64,000 nt of DNA from Enoplolaimus lenunculus (Eukaryota; Nematoda; Enoplea; Enoplida; Thoracostomopsidae): the NCBI GenBank assembly GCA_030248215.1, contig JASANG010003201.1, positions 1 to 64,000 of the forward strand, given 5' to 3'. Below are positions 54,735 through 64,000 of the stretch, in pieces. The stretch's first letter is position 1; every line of letters starts with the position of its first letter. The notes below the pieces were generated by a model. The model was not told where the DNA came from, ran no database searches, and saw only the letters and a program-made list of their open reading frames with translations. The translations under genes and the position numbers were made by a program.

Positions 54735-56150
54735 TGGCACAGAAATTCAAGGTCACAGATGAAATGGCGTGCACTTACTCCAAAGCCAAAGTTTATCCAG
54801 ATTGTTCAAACCTTCGAAGTGAAGATATCAAAGTGTTCAAAAGAAAAATTCGTTCCCGTGCCAGACGATTTAAATACGAAAACGGTATATTTATATATGT
54901 CAAAGCAATGTATTGTACAAATCACTTTATTTTTTGGTATGAAATTCGGGAAATATTAGCATTAAACTTTTTTACTTAACTATTTGTTTTCCGTTTTAGT
55001 TTCCGTTATTTTGATCACTATCCGTTTCCTTCATTTTCACCATCCGCTATAGCCTGCTATCTGTATCTATAATTACCTCTTTTAGGCAAGTTCTTCATAA
55101 AACACTTGGGAAAATTCAAGGTTTATGTCCCAGAAAACGAAAGTGTAGCGATTCTTCGTCAGTTTCATGATGATCGGGCTCATCTTGGTAGGGACAGAAC
55201 TTATCAAGTTTTACAGGAAACGCATTTTTGGGACGGGATGCAAGACAGTACTCGTGATTATGCGTGATCCTGCAGGACTTGTCAGAAGATGAACCCGCGG
55301 GGATTTGACAAAACAAATGCACCGTTGCAATCAATTTCATCCAGCGCCGTTTGGCACCACGTCGAAGTTGACATAATTCAGATGCCCGCCAGTGTTGATG
55401 GACACTCCTATATTTTGATTCTAGTCGACTTGTTGTCAAAATGGCCAGAAGCTGTGGCACTTAATAAATCTGCAAAAACAGTTGGTAAAGCTATCTATGA
55501 GATTTTTCTTGATCGCGAATTCCCACAGGTGCTTTCCTCTGATCAAGGACGTGAATTTGTGAATTCTATTTTGGATGAAATCGCCGAATAGAACAAAATT
55601 GAAAAACGTGTTTCCTCAGCTTATCATCCTCAAAACCAGGGATTGGTGGAGAGGTTCAACCAAACATTGAAACGCATGGTTATCAAATTTACTGGAAGTA
55701 AAAATCAGAAAATGTGGAATAAATACCTCAAAGAAGCATTATACTGCTATCGAACTGCACCTCGAGAAGCTACAAAAATCTCTCCTTTTATGCTAATGTA
55801 TTTTAGAGACCCTTATAGGTCAGCTGAGATGCAAGATATGACTATGCTGATGAAACTTCGAAATGAACTTGAGCAAGAAGCTGCAAGTAAAATTAAGGTA
55901 GCTCAAACGAAACAAAAATCCACATACGATTGTAAACGTCATGGAAAGACGTTATTTAACACTGGGGATGAGGTACTTTTATACAACGCTCGAAGAACGA
56001 CACGAAAAGGATCAAAATTACAACCACCATGATCCGGGCCATGCACAACTAAAAAAATTCTTCCAAATAATCGAGTTCAACTGGTCAATATGTCAGGCGA
56101 TCCATTGGCAAAAAATTATTTGACCCACCTTTTATAACGGTTTTTAAGAC
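54735..56150 (+). pseudogene. Ginger1-like integrase/transposase, broken
   Basis: A first exon reads MAQKFKVTDEMACTYSKAKV and ends at about 54883 with GTATAT; an acceptor (CCTCTTTTAG) at about 55084 continues the frame. Then come a His-His-Cys-Cys zinc motif (HDDRAHLG ... CRTCQK), an RNase-H-like integrase core with Asp in VDIIQ and LSSDQG and Glu in QGLVERFNQT (the D-D-E triad), and a C-terminal SH3-like part. The enzyme would cut and join the transposon ends. The frame is interrupted more than once, so it is a fossil. Confidence 0.85.
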
Positions 56151-56324
56151 ATAATTCAACAATTGATGACTGTCAAGTCACCAAAGAAATTAGTAATGGA
56201 ACAGACGGGAATTTTATACCAATAGATAAAAACTGGCAAGCGAAATCAAGCAAACTTTTTGGACAATCTGGCGTCAAAATGTTAAAAATGAGTGCAACTT
56301 AAAAAATAAACGCCCCGGTTAAAA

Positions 56325-56736
56325 AATACAAGATAATTGGGGACGGTTACTGCTTTTTAGAGCAATCAGTTACGCAGTGTTTGGGGACGAAACGCTTCAT
56401 AATATAGTCAGAAATGTAGTCGTTCAATACATGACAACTGAGGTAAATGTATCTTTAAGCAACTATTACGGTGACAATATTCAAAGATATTTGGACGACT
56501 CGGGTATGAACGATAATGGAATTTGGGCTACAGACTGCGAAATTTTAGCAACAGCTCATTTGCTTTCCACTGAGATTAAAATTTTCTCCAGCGTTGGATC
56601 TGCCGAAAACAAGAAAAGATGGCTATCATTCAACCCCACTCTAATTGGGGGACAAACAAAAACCGACAAAGTTATTTACCTAGATCACTTGAATGAAAAC
56701 CATTACGATTTTGTAACTAAATATAAAAGCATGTAA
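56325..56736 (+). pseudogene. OTU-type cysteine protease of the transposon, broken
   Basis: GDGYC supplies the Asp and catalytic Cys of the OTU family. YLDDSGMNDNGIWATDCEIL and HLNENHYDFV follow, the last carrying the catalytic His. OTU domains cut ubiquitin chains; Ginger1 elements often carry one. The frame is not intact near its start. Confidence 0.8.
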
Positions 56737-57023
56737 ATATATCATGTATTCATTATGTGCATAATATACATGTGTTACAATATAGTACACTCGCATTTAG
56801 TGTAATTCTTGGTTGGCAAAATGGACCTGGATGGAATTTTTATTGGGGCGCAAAACACCTAGTTGGATTTTCCTAGGTCGGTTTTTTCCGGATGAAAGAT
56901 ACACCTAGATGGATTATTCCGGAGAAAAATGCACCTAGGTGGATTTTTCCGGGGGAAAATTGCACCTAGGTGGATTTTTCCGGGGGGAAAATGGACGGGG
57001 GAAAAATGCACCTGTGACACCGG

Positions 57024-57271
57024 CACCAGCCAGCTTTCGGGGGAACTTCGCTCGAATGCCCCCCTCGTTTGGACGTTTTTGCAACAATTTGCTAAACTTT
57101 GGGAAACGGCAAAATAGGTGAATTATATATTATCGCGGAAAACACGGAAAACAGGATAACAATATTTTTTGTTGAGATTGAGTGTATAAGGGGGAATGCC
57201 GCCCCCTGCAACCCCCATTTGGCTCCCCCAAGACCCGCACACAAAGCGATCTTGCTAACCAACCTACAAAT

Positions 57272-57309
<38 letters not shown>

Positions 57310-57765
57310 GGTTCATAATAATCTTCTCGTATGCACAAAATAGTAGCAAATGCCGCTCTCCGATACTATTGCTGTTCCGCAGGAAAACGGGATGCTTTTG
57401 AAAGTATATATCTCTAATGTGCATAGGACAGAAACATCTGCCATTGTAAATGTTAAAATTGGTACCGAAACAAAGGTTGCAATAGTTTCAAAGTTACAAA
57501 ACTTATCAATAACTTGAGATACGTGCTACACACATTTGAGAATACGGGCTAAGTTTCCATCGTCGGTTTTCGCACAAAATACCTTAGCTAGGTACGGCCT
57601 TTTTAACTGGTCAGGCGATTTTCCGTTTTTAACTGAAGACATGCATTCATGTGAAGAAAATTAAGGTAAAGTATTTGACTATCCTTCTGACGTTAGCTTG
57701 TGGGAGGATATTCTCACGGTCTCGAGTGTTTGTTGGGAAAATCGAATTAAAAGGCATTGTCATAA
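57024..57765. other. Stretch with a CAA microsatellite, no gene seen
   Basis: Bases 57269-57309 are (CAA)n, 13 to 14 units. The rest has no supported gene. Confidence 0.6.
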
Positions 57766-58230
57766 GTTGGGTAGGCTAGGTTACGACGGTTTTTAGTTCT
57801 CAGTTCTTGCAGCTGAACATGAGGGGCGTTCTTACGAGGTTTCGATCCGATGACTTATGGCCGACATATTCTCAGTTCAGCGCACTACCACTGAGCCACG
57901 CCGCCACGCAATCAACTACGGTGTTAAAATACGCATGTATCTTAGTTCTTCTAAGTTTTTACTGCTGCTTCATATGAAGGCACTAGATTTTCAAGGTCGT
58001 CCGTTGACCGCCAACATACGTATTATAGTTCTAGCATGGCTATTTGCCATTGCGCCCCCATTGTGGTCTCCATATCATAAGTTGGGTAGGCTGGGGTTCG
58101 ACAGATTTTATTTCGGAGTTCTTGCCGTTGAAAATGAGGGGCGTGTTGGTATGCGGGGTGTAGCATGTGATGTGTTGTATAGTGTGTATAATGTAAGACA
58201 TACATACACGGGCACATATAGTATCAGAGA
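57766..58230. repeat. SINE modules with a minus tRNA-like head
   Basis: On minus, GGCGGCGTGGCTCAGTGGTA (57886-57905) has an A box and GGATCGAAACC (57838-57848) a B box. A module starting GTTGGGTAGGCT and ending AATGAGGGGCG is present twice (57768 and 58082). Confidence 0.65.
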
Positions 58231-58243
58231 AGATTATATTATC

Positions 58244-58550
58244 GGCGGCGTGGTGTAATGGGTATCGAGGTTGAATAGCGAGCGAGAGATCCGAGGTTGG
58301 ATTGCGGGCGTGGCCATATGGTTCGGAGAAATTAAGGGGGAAAACCATGTATAGTCGCCGTACTTCGGAGAAAGGGGTTGTCCCAACCGTACAGTCCTGA
58401 TATTGAGGTCTCACCGACAAAGGCGCTGTAAATAGCACACCCATGGATTCGGAGCAGTTTGGAGTCGCGGTCCGGGACGGCCGCATGAACAAGGGGAAAT
58501 GTTGGCATGCGTGGTGTAGCATGTGTATGTTGTTATTGTAGCCATCATCA
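58244..58550 (+). mobile_element. tRNA-derived SINE
   Basis: The tRNA-like head GGCGGCGTGGTGTAATGGGT (A box) is followed by a B-box-like GAGGTTGGATTGC and a body to about 58550. The same head is at 61065. The body touches the 3' end of the LINE. Confidence 0.6.
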
Positions 58551-58554
58551 AGTC

Positions 58555-61064
58555 AATAGCCATGTTAATTATTGAGGTTGCTGTTGATGAACTGAGCGCA
58601 TTGAACAGGTTTAGTCCATAGGTCATTAATTGATAGATCGGTTGGCATAACTTTGCATTTGAACAGATGTAATGTATCGTGTGGGCCCTTGTTGCTTCTA
58701 GGGCATACGTTCATCACGCCTGGATTGATTCTTGACTGGAAGCTGTTGAGGAATTTGCAGTAGCCCGTCCGCAGTTGTGCTAGTGAGCGGCGGGAACTGC
58801 GGGGAGGGATAGCGCAGATTTATCAATCATGGGTGGCGGACGATTCAGCACTTTGTTTGGTTGTTAGTTTTGTATGGTGTTTCTGGTTGACTCCGTGTGA
58901 AATGACTTGATGCCGTTTTTGTACTGCTGTCTGTGAGCAATGCTATCGGTGTTGTACGTTTTACTTCAGGAAAGATTGAATTGAGGTCTTTCTTCAATGA
59001 TCGACGAGCTTGCGTCTTTGTCGTGTGTTTCAGACCTGGATGGTCTTGTTGGTGGCACGACAGGGCGTATTGTTTCGCCGCAGGTTAGCGTGTTTGTCTA
59101 TCGGCAGCACTAATGTTTCTTGATAGAGGCGGCCGACGTTTGTCATGCGGTGTCAGCCAGTTGCAATCCGCAATGCTGGTTGAATTGCTTGGTCTTGAGC
59201 AAAAATTGATGTCATCAGCATACATCACTATTTGAGTTCCATTAACTGGCGGAGGCGTATCGCTAACGTAGAAATCGAAGAGCTCTGGGGACGTAACAGC
59301 GCCTTGAAGGACGCCCAGTCTGACGTTCCTCGCTCTTGAGATGCAGTTACGGAACAAAACCTTTGAAGTACGGCCATTTAGGTAACTGCCAAACCAGCGT
59401 ATGACAGATGTCGGCAGCGAAGACGCGAGAAGAAGTGCAACAGTTTGTTGTGACTGACCATATCGAACGCTTTTGACAAGTCCAGCTAAAGCTGTACCGT
59501 ACGAGCGGCGAAACGCTCTTGATTGAAGGCCTAGGGGATCACCAAATTGGTGTCGAGTAGTGCCGACACTGTTAAGTGTTTTGGTCTGAAACCGTGTTGG
59601 TGGGGTGCTTCTGGTAGGTGGACGTTTGAAATCGGTAGCAGCAATCTTTCTAGTACTTTGACCTCAGAGAACAGGAGTGAAACAGGTCTGTATGACTTCG
59701 ACTCTGCGGGGTCTTTCGCGGGTTTCGGCAGAGGAATAACCAAGGACCGCTTCTAAATAATCGGAATATGATATTTCTGCAGTGAAATGTTGAACAGCAT
59801 GGTAAGTTATCAAATACAGCGATTGTCCACATGTTTGAGGTGGATCATGCAAATCTCATCCAAATCTCATTCGGTCTAGCGGCTTTCGAGGCTTTTGCCG
59901 CTTCGATAGCAGTTGCTACTTAGTTTTCCATGAATACCGGCGCGTCATTTCGTTTCAGTTTGCTCTGTTAGCGTCTTTGATGCGAGCGTCCGTATCAAAT
60001 CAGTAGGGCACGGTTGACGTAAATTGTTTGTTGAATGCATTGACGGCTTTCCGGTTGTCGATGATTTTTGCCCCTTCAAACTTGATGGCTTGGTTGTCGT
60101 TTACCGGTCTGCCCTTGTCAATAGCCTTTATTGTCTTGCATAGTTTGGTGATATTGGCCGTTCTCTTTAAACTTTCAACATGTTGGTGCCACAATTTTCG
60201 ACGATGTTCGGCGATAACTTCTTTTATGAGTTGGTTCAAAATAACTATTCCAGGTGAAGTTGGCTTTATCGCTCTCAGGTTATCCCGTTCAGATTCTAGG
60301 ACCACAGCCTCCGCAGGCGTTGATGGTTTAACTTTCGGGATTCTACCATGAGGGATATTTCGCTTGCTTGCTGTTTGTATGATTTTGCGGAATACTTTTT
60401 CGCCAATTGTGACTGAGACAGGATCTTCCACTCGTCCAAAAAGCTCATCAAAACCACGACAGAATCCGTCTCAGTCAGCTTTGTTCAGATTAATGCAGGT
60501 TCGTTTTGTCGTCACCAAAATTGCCGAAGTCACAGGTAGAGTGATCAGGATTGAAAGATAGTCAGAGCTTAGCTTGTGTCTTGTTGATCATTCCGCTGAT
60601 ATCAACATTGACATACTCGATAACTAGATGTCGGGAGAAGAAGTTTGCACGTTGCTCGGCAGTCTAGTTTGTTGGCAATCATTGATCACGCCGTAGTTCG
60701 ACTAATCAATTCCCTCGGCTAAACTGCTGCCACGTTCATCTGCCAGTAATGAAAACCATGGTTGGTCGTCGGCATTGAAATCTCCTAAAACCAAACAGTC
60801 CTTGTCATCTTGCAGGAAGTGACTCATCTTGGCCTTGAAGCCCGAGCCGCAGCTCGATTTTGGCGGTATATAGCCATTGTTGATGCGTAGAATGCTGTTT
60901 TTCCCGCCAGAATCTATGTCGTGATCTCGGCGAACTATGGCATAGTTATAGGTTTTCAGCTGTTTCGACTTGTTCGATAGTTTCGTTTCTTGGATTGCAG
61001 CTATCAGTATATTTTCTGTCTCAATAAATTTGATAATCTCAGGTAATATATTGGTAAGACCGTT
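58555..61064 (-). mobile_element. Decayed non-LTR retrotransposon (LINE)
   Basis: Read on minus, the parts are in order. First comes an AP-type endonuclease (61064-60702: NGLTNILPEIIKF, AAIQETKL, VLGDFNADD). A linker follows (60431-60000), then reverse transcriptase fingers (59743-59531: KSYRPVSLLFSEVKVLERLL, HGFRPKHLT) and palm (59357-59085: LGVLQGAVTSPELFDFY, VMYADDIN). The tail has CKFLNSF, HDTLHLFKC and NDLWTKPVQ (58800-58570). This layout fits the Jockey/CR1/I group. Many stops and shifts interrupt it, and the 5' end is cut at a SINE head, so it is dead and fairly old. Confidence 0.85.
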
Positions 61065-61135
61065 GCCCGCGTGGTGTAATGGGTAGCGAGCTTGACTCGC
61101 GAGCAAGAGATCCGAGGTTCGGGGTCGTCTTGCCC
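61065..61135 (+). repeat. tRNA-like SINE head
   Basis: GCCCGCGTGGTGTAATGGGT carries the A box, and GATCCGAGGTTCGGGG the B box. The LINE endonuclease begins exactly where this head begins, in the opposite direction. Confidence 0.65.
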
Positions 61136-61162
61136 GTGCAGTTCTGGCAGGGCGTTCTTATG

Positions 61163-61229
61163 AGGTTTCGATCCCATAACTTACGACCCGCAGGTTCTCA
61201 ATCCAGCACTACCGCTGAGCCACGCCGCC
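61163..61229 (-). repeat. tRNA-like SINE head, opposed to the previous
   Basis: On minus, GGCGGCGTGGCTCAGCGGTA (A box) and GGGATCGAAACC (B box). It converges on the plus head 30 bases away. Confidence 0.65.
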
Positions 61230-61290
61230 TCTGAAATGTGTTAAAAGAACTTCAACATTATACACATGCATTACAGTTTTAACCGAGGCA

Positions 61291-61626
61291 CTACATATGC
61301 TTCATTGTTTTTAAACCGATGTGCAGCACCAGCATGAACCGTACTTTGCCTCCATCCGTCCGCATGTCACACGCACTGTAAGGTTTGGACATGTCAAAAT
61401 CAAGGATTTCTGACCGATCCGAAGAGGAGACACTGTCGATGTAGGTTTTGGAATTCATGACGAGTAATAAATACAATGCAAAGTAATACAGCTCTTTAGC
61501 ATGATTTGTCTCAACTAAGGTTTTGCCATCTTTTGACGTCAATAATTTTGACCGAGGAAGAACCATACGGCCGAAAATTATATACTTGCAGAAGGCCACG
61601 CTAATGATAATCGGAACGATAAACAT
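61291..61626 (-). CDS. Small membrane-protein ORF, unrecognised
   Basis: It has 111 codons from MFIVPIIISVAFCKYIIFG, a first hydrophobic helix, then a basic patch (RMVLPRSKLL), a second helix (LYYFALYLLLVM) and a weaker one near the end. Its ATG is 130 bases from that of the ACTL6-like gene, head to head. I do not recognise the family. It might be a whole gene or a first exon; a chance frame cannot be excluded. Confidence 0.4.
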   Translation of the reverse strand: MFIVPIIISVAFCKYIIFGRMVLPRSKLLTSKDGKTLVETNHAKELYYFALYLLLVMNSKTYIDSVSSSDRSEILDFDMSKPYSACDMRTDGGKVRFMLVLHIGLKTMKHM

Positions 61627-61755
61627 GAATGAAATCCGTCAGACACAGCGTACGTTACTAACATGAGTATCCAATTTTTAAAACCTAAACAGACGTATAT
61701 TGAAAAATTTATTTTTTTATTTATAGTACACGATTGTATTATATATTTTTTAATC
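61627..61755. promoter_or_regulatory. Short head-to-head intergenic region
   Basis: An acceptor-like TTTATTTTTTTATTTATAG ends at 61726, 29 bases before the ACTL6-like ATG. If the minus ORF is real, this 130-bp gap would serve both genes. No TATA box stands out. Confidence 0.35.
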
Positions 61756-61973
61756 ATGAGCAGTGGCCTGTATGGCGGAGACGAGGTTGGAGCGTTTGTT
61801 GTTGATCCGGGTCATTATTCGTTTCGCATTGGATACGCCGGGGAAGAATATCCGAAAGCGGAAATTTCGTCTTCGGTTGGCTACATCGAAGAAACTTCTA
61901 CGACATGTGTAACAACGCCTATAAATCCTGAGAATGGCACGGCGAAGCCAGCGGGACCGGTCAAAACTAAAAA
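61756..61973 (+). CDS. ACTL6A: ACTL6/BAF53-like actin-related protein, exon 1
   Basis: The start [20 protein letters not shown] matches the BAF53 start ([20 protein letters not shown]). It goes on with RIGYAGEEYPKAEI, the first strands of the actin fold and phosphate loop. BAF53 is a nuclear actin-related subunit of SWI/SNF, INO80 and TIP60 chromatin complexes. The exon ends at AAAAA|GTGAGT; later exons lie beyond the window or in the unexamined rest of intron 1. The ATG at 61756 is chosen over 61663 because family homology starts there and an acceptor lies between them. Confidence 0.88.
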
Positions 61974-62008
61974 GTGAGTTATTGGTAAGGTTGTTGTGGC
62001 GTATCCAG

Positions 62009-62763
62009 CAGAGTGCAACCGGAATTCCGATTCCGATTACAATTCCTATTCATAACGAGTTCCCATTCCGACTCAGATTACACAATCAATCGGAATCGGA
62101 ATTTTGGAAAACTGTTACCAGCGAACAGACACAAAAAATCAATATTTTTTGCACAATACAAATCCCTACAGTCATAAGATTTCGGGTTTAAATTCCGATT
62201 CAGTTTACAATTCCGGTATAAATCTGTTGTTCCGATTCCGATTCTAATATTATCCAGTTCCGCTTTACACTTTAGTATCCATGGGTGTACCACGATATTA
62301 AAAAATCAAGATTTGGATTGGGAGTCTCGCAAAGCGATACGAATTTTAAATCGGAATCGTAACTAGAGATTGTCAGAGCAGAGACTATTTTCTTATATTT
62401 ATAGGGCTTATGATCAGTGTTGCACCAGAATTCCTGCAAAAACTCAATTCCTATTCCTGTTCCTGCATTCAAAGGTGCAGGAACCAGAGTTATTACGGTG
62501 TTGTGGTAAATTATTCATAATCGTTTAAATATTGAACACCTTGACTTTGAAAAATTGTTATTTCTGAATGACTTTTTTAGGAATTCGTTAATTTTGTTAA
62601 TAAACTGTTAGGCTATAAATTTGATGTGTTTTGGCAAAACGTGATGGTAAGTTAAATGAAAATTCCTCTAACCCATTTTAGGTGGTTTTGTAAGAAGTCC
62701 ACGCAACTCGATTTCAATCAAAATTTCAATCGGAATCGACATATCGTTTGCACCCTCACCCTG
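62009..62763. mobile_element. CAGAGTGCAACCGG element in ACTL6-like intron 1
   Basis: The left end is CAGAGTGCAACCGGAATTCC and the right CGTTTGCACCCTCACCCTG. GATTCCGATTCCG-type units fill both sides. A nested unit with CCTATTCCTGTTCCTGC lies near 62440. No clear duplication. Confidence 0.55.
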
Positions 62764-62769
62764 CCTGAT

Positions 62770-63937
62770 TTAGGTGGATACATGTCAAATAGTTTTTGTC
62801 AGCTATTATTTTCATTTAGAAAACCATGGATTACGAAACGAACATATTGCGTATTTACGATTTGTTATCTGCTTATTGCAATGAAGTTTGCAAAAAATAC
62901 CGAGTTCAGATTCGAGTTCTGGAAATATCTAGGTTTTTGTCCATGCGGTTGTTTTCTGTTTACGTAATAAACAACAACTTCGGCGATTTATAAAACATTT
63001 CTGTTGTAGGCTGCAACTGTTAGTACTTGAATGGTTTAAATTGGGAAATGTTGAGAATACACTAAACTAGACGCAGTTTATTATTAAGTTTGTAGCAAAG
63101 TAAACGGAAAATATTTCATTGAATCAATAATATATATTTGAAATACCAGCACAACCTTACTTTATAATTTTATAAAACAACAATGTCTCAAGTAGTGATA
63201 GTTACCGGATATAACGTCAGGATATCGGGCACATCTTGGCGGATAATTATCCTGATATACTGGTAATTACCATATTAGCTTTATTTAGTTAAACCTATAA
63301 GTACATTTTACATTATTTCACTAAAATTATTATGCTACAAACCGATTTCATTTTAGTACTAAAGGGTTTTGGGCGCAACCAATCTGACTAAATTGCTTAT
63401 AAATTTCCAAAGTAGTTAAATGAATAAGTTACTGCGGCGTTTTTTGATAAGAAACACTGAAGTATGTCGCACAAAACTCTCTATGTTTGCATATTGGTAG
63501 GATACTCGCTAATGATCATAATAATTATTTGCATTATTCCATTTGAGCTTATTGTCGGTAAGTGGGTCTGAAGTTCGCTCAATAAGTGTAGTGCCTACCA
63601 ACTACGAATGGTGTACATAGTGTTCGTTTTGGAAGCTGTCATAGGTTTTTAATGCAGTGTATTCAGTATGGCACAAGATTTCGATTGAAAGCATTGCCAG
63701 TCAGTTAGGTTCCATGTTGGTTATGTTTTGGGCTATTGATGGTTGAATTGATCGGTATTTTGCCGTATCGAGTATAGTGACGAAGTAAGTCAATACTGCA
63801 GAAGTTACCTACAATTTTATAGTTAATATACAATTAATACACAGTGCATATAGGGCAGGTATCGATTTAAACTTTCTATGAATTCCTTTTTTGAAACAAC
63901 TCTGTCAAACCATGACACTAGCAATGTACATATAGAG
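62770..63937. other. ACTL6-like intron, no further exon seen
   Basis: I looked for the next actin-related exon (a TYYIDTNALRVPRENME-like peptide) and saw none. No other gene is supported. Confidence 0.5.
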
Positions 63938-64000
63938 CAGGGTGCAACCGGAATTCCGGTTCCGGCATTTTTTCACCTTCCGGTTACGGTAAATTGTAAT
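63938..64000. mobile_element. Left end of a CAGGGTGCAACCGG element
   Basis: CAGGGTGCAACCGGAATTCC opens the element, followed by GGTTCCGGC units. It runs off the window. Confidence 0.7.

Larger units (their letters stand above)
54107..57019 (+). mobile_element. Ginger1-like DNA transposon
   Basis: The ends TGTCACAGGTGCATTTTCCCC and GGGGGAAAAATGCACCTGTGACA are inverse. The 4-bp target CCGG is duplicated (54103-54106 and 57020-57023). The subterminal parts are tandem CACCTAGGTG palindromes. Inside, on plus, lie a retroviral-type integrase and an OTU protease domain, the gene set known for Ginger1 elements, which use an integrase-like transposase. The absence of reverse transcriptase and LTRs separates it from Gypsy elements. 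The coding frames carry several breaks, so it is not active as it stands. Confidence 0.85.

Noticed and set aside
54107-57019. Gypsy-type retrotransposon
   Set aside because: There are no LTRs, reverse transcriptase or protease; inverted ends, a CCGG duplication and an OTU domain point to Ginger1.
58040-58522. 160-codon minus ORF
   Set aside because: It runs through SINE heads and bodies; no motif beyond repeat sequence.
61065-61229. Two functional tRNA genes
   Set aside because: A and B boxes are present, but clean acceptor stems and anticodon arms could not be drawn; the same heads recur with SINE bodies.

Overview
This is a window of AT-rich nuclear DNA from an animal, almost certainly an invertebrate. 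Genes are split by introns with GT-AG borders. The recognisable proteins are metazoan: a GALNT11-type polypeptide GalNAc-transferase and the first exon of an ACTL6/BAF53 actin-related protein. Most of the sequence is transposon-derived. I cannot name the species. Three genes have a strong splice acceptor 11-29 bases before the ATG, as expected either for 5'UTR introns or for spliced-leader trans-splicing.

Layout. (1) 1-4.56 kb: no convincing gene; the right end of a CAGGGTGC-type transposon and an old copy of a long dispersed repeat. (2) 4.56-11.93 kb, minus: MT-B, a three-exon gene for a type II membrane protein with a methyltransferase-like fold. Its 6-kb second intron holds a nested pile: a MITE split by a 4.8-kb hAT-like element, which itself carries an 898-bp long-inverted-repeat element, a 1.2-kb array of 18-bp repeats and a GGGACAG array. 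(3) 12-24 kb: hAT-like elements, MITEs, a tRNA-derived SINE, a second 18-bp-repeat element and a TTAA-flanked element built of palindromes. (4) 24.05-24.73 kb, minus: two exons of a secreted C2/MNNL-like protein. (5) 28.07-36.65 kb, minus: MT-A, the paralogue of MT-B. (6) 42.74-53.4 kb, minus: the GALNT11-like gene, 13 exons, with hAT-like and MITE insertions in its introns. (7) 54.1-57.0 kb: a Ginger1-like DNA transposon with an integrase and an OTU protease. (8) 57.8-61.2 kb: tRNA-like SINE heads and a decayed LINE. (9) 61.3-62 kb: a head-to-head pair, a small membrane-protein ORF on minus and ACTL6-like exon 1 on plus.

How things work together. MT-A and MT-B have second and third exons of identical length (139 and 440 bp), the same intron phases and the same motif order, so they are a local gene duplication; the anchored, coiled-coil-stemmed layout suggests endoplasmic reticulum or Golgi enzymes (inference). 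GALNT11 starts mucin-type O-glycans in the Golgi. The C2/MNNL-like exons resemble the N-terminus of Notch ligands, but the link is weak.

The main novelty is a recurring transposon design: short terminal inverted repeats with 8-bp target duplications enclosing private tandem repeats. The same GGCCCATGT ends bound three different internal arrays, and CAGGGTGC, TAGTGATGGGC and CAGGGATGG ends bound others. Several target-site duplications can be read exactly, so the order of insertion is visible.
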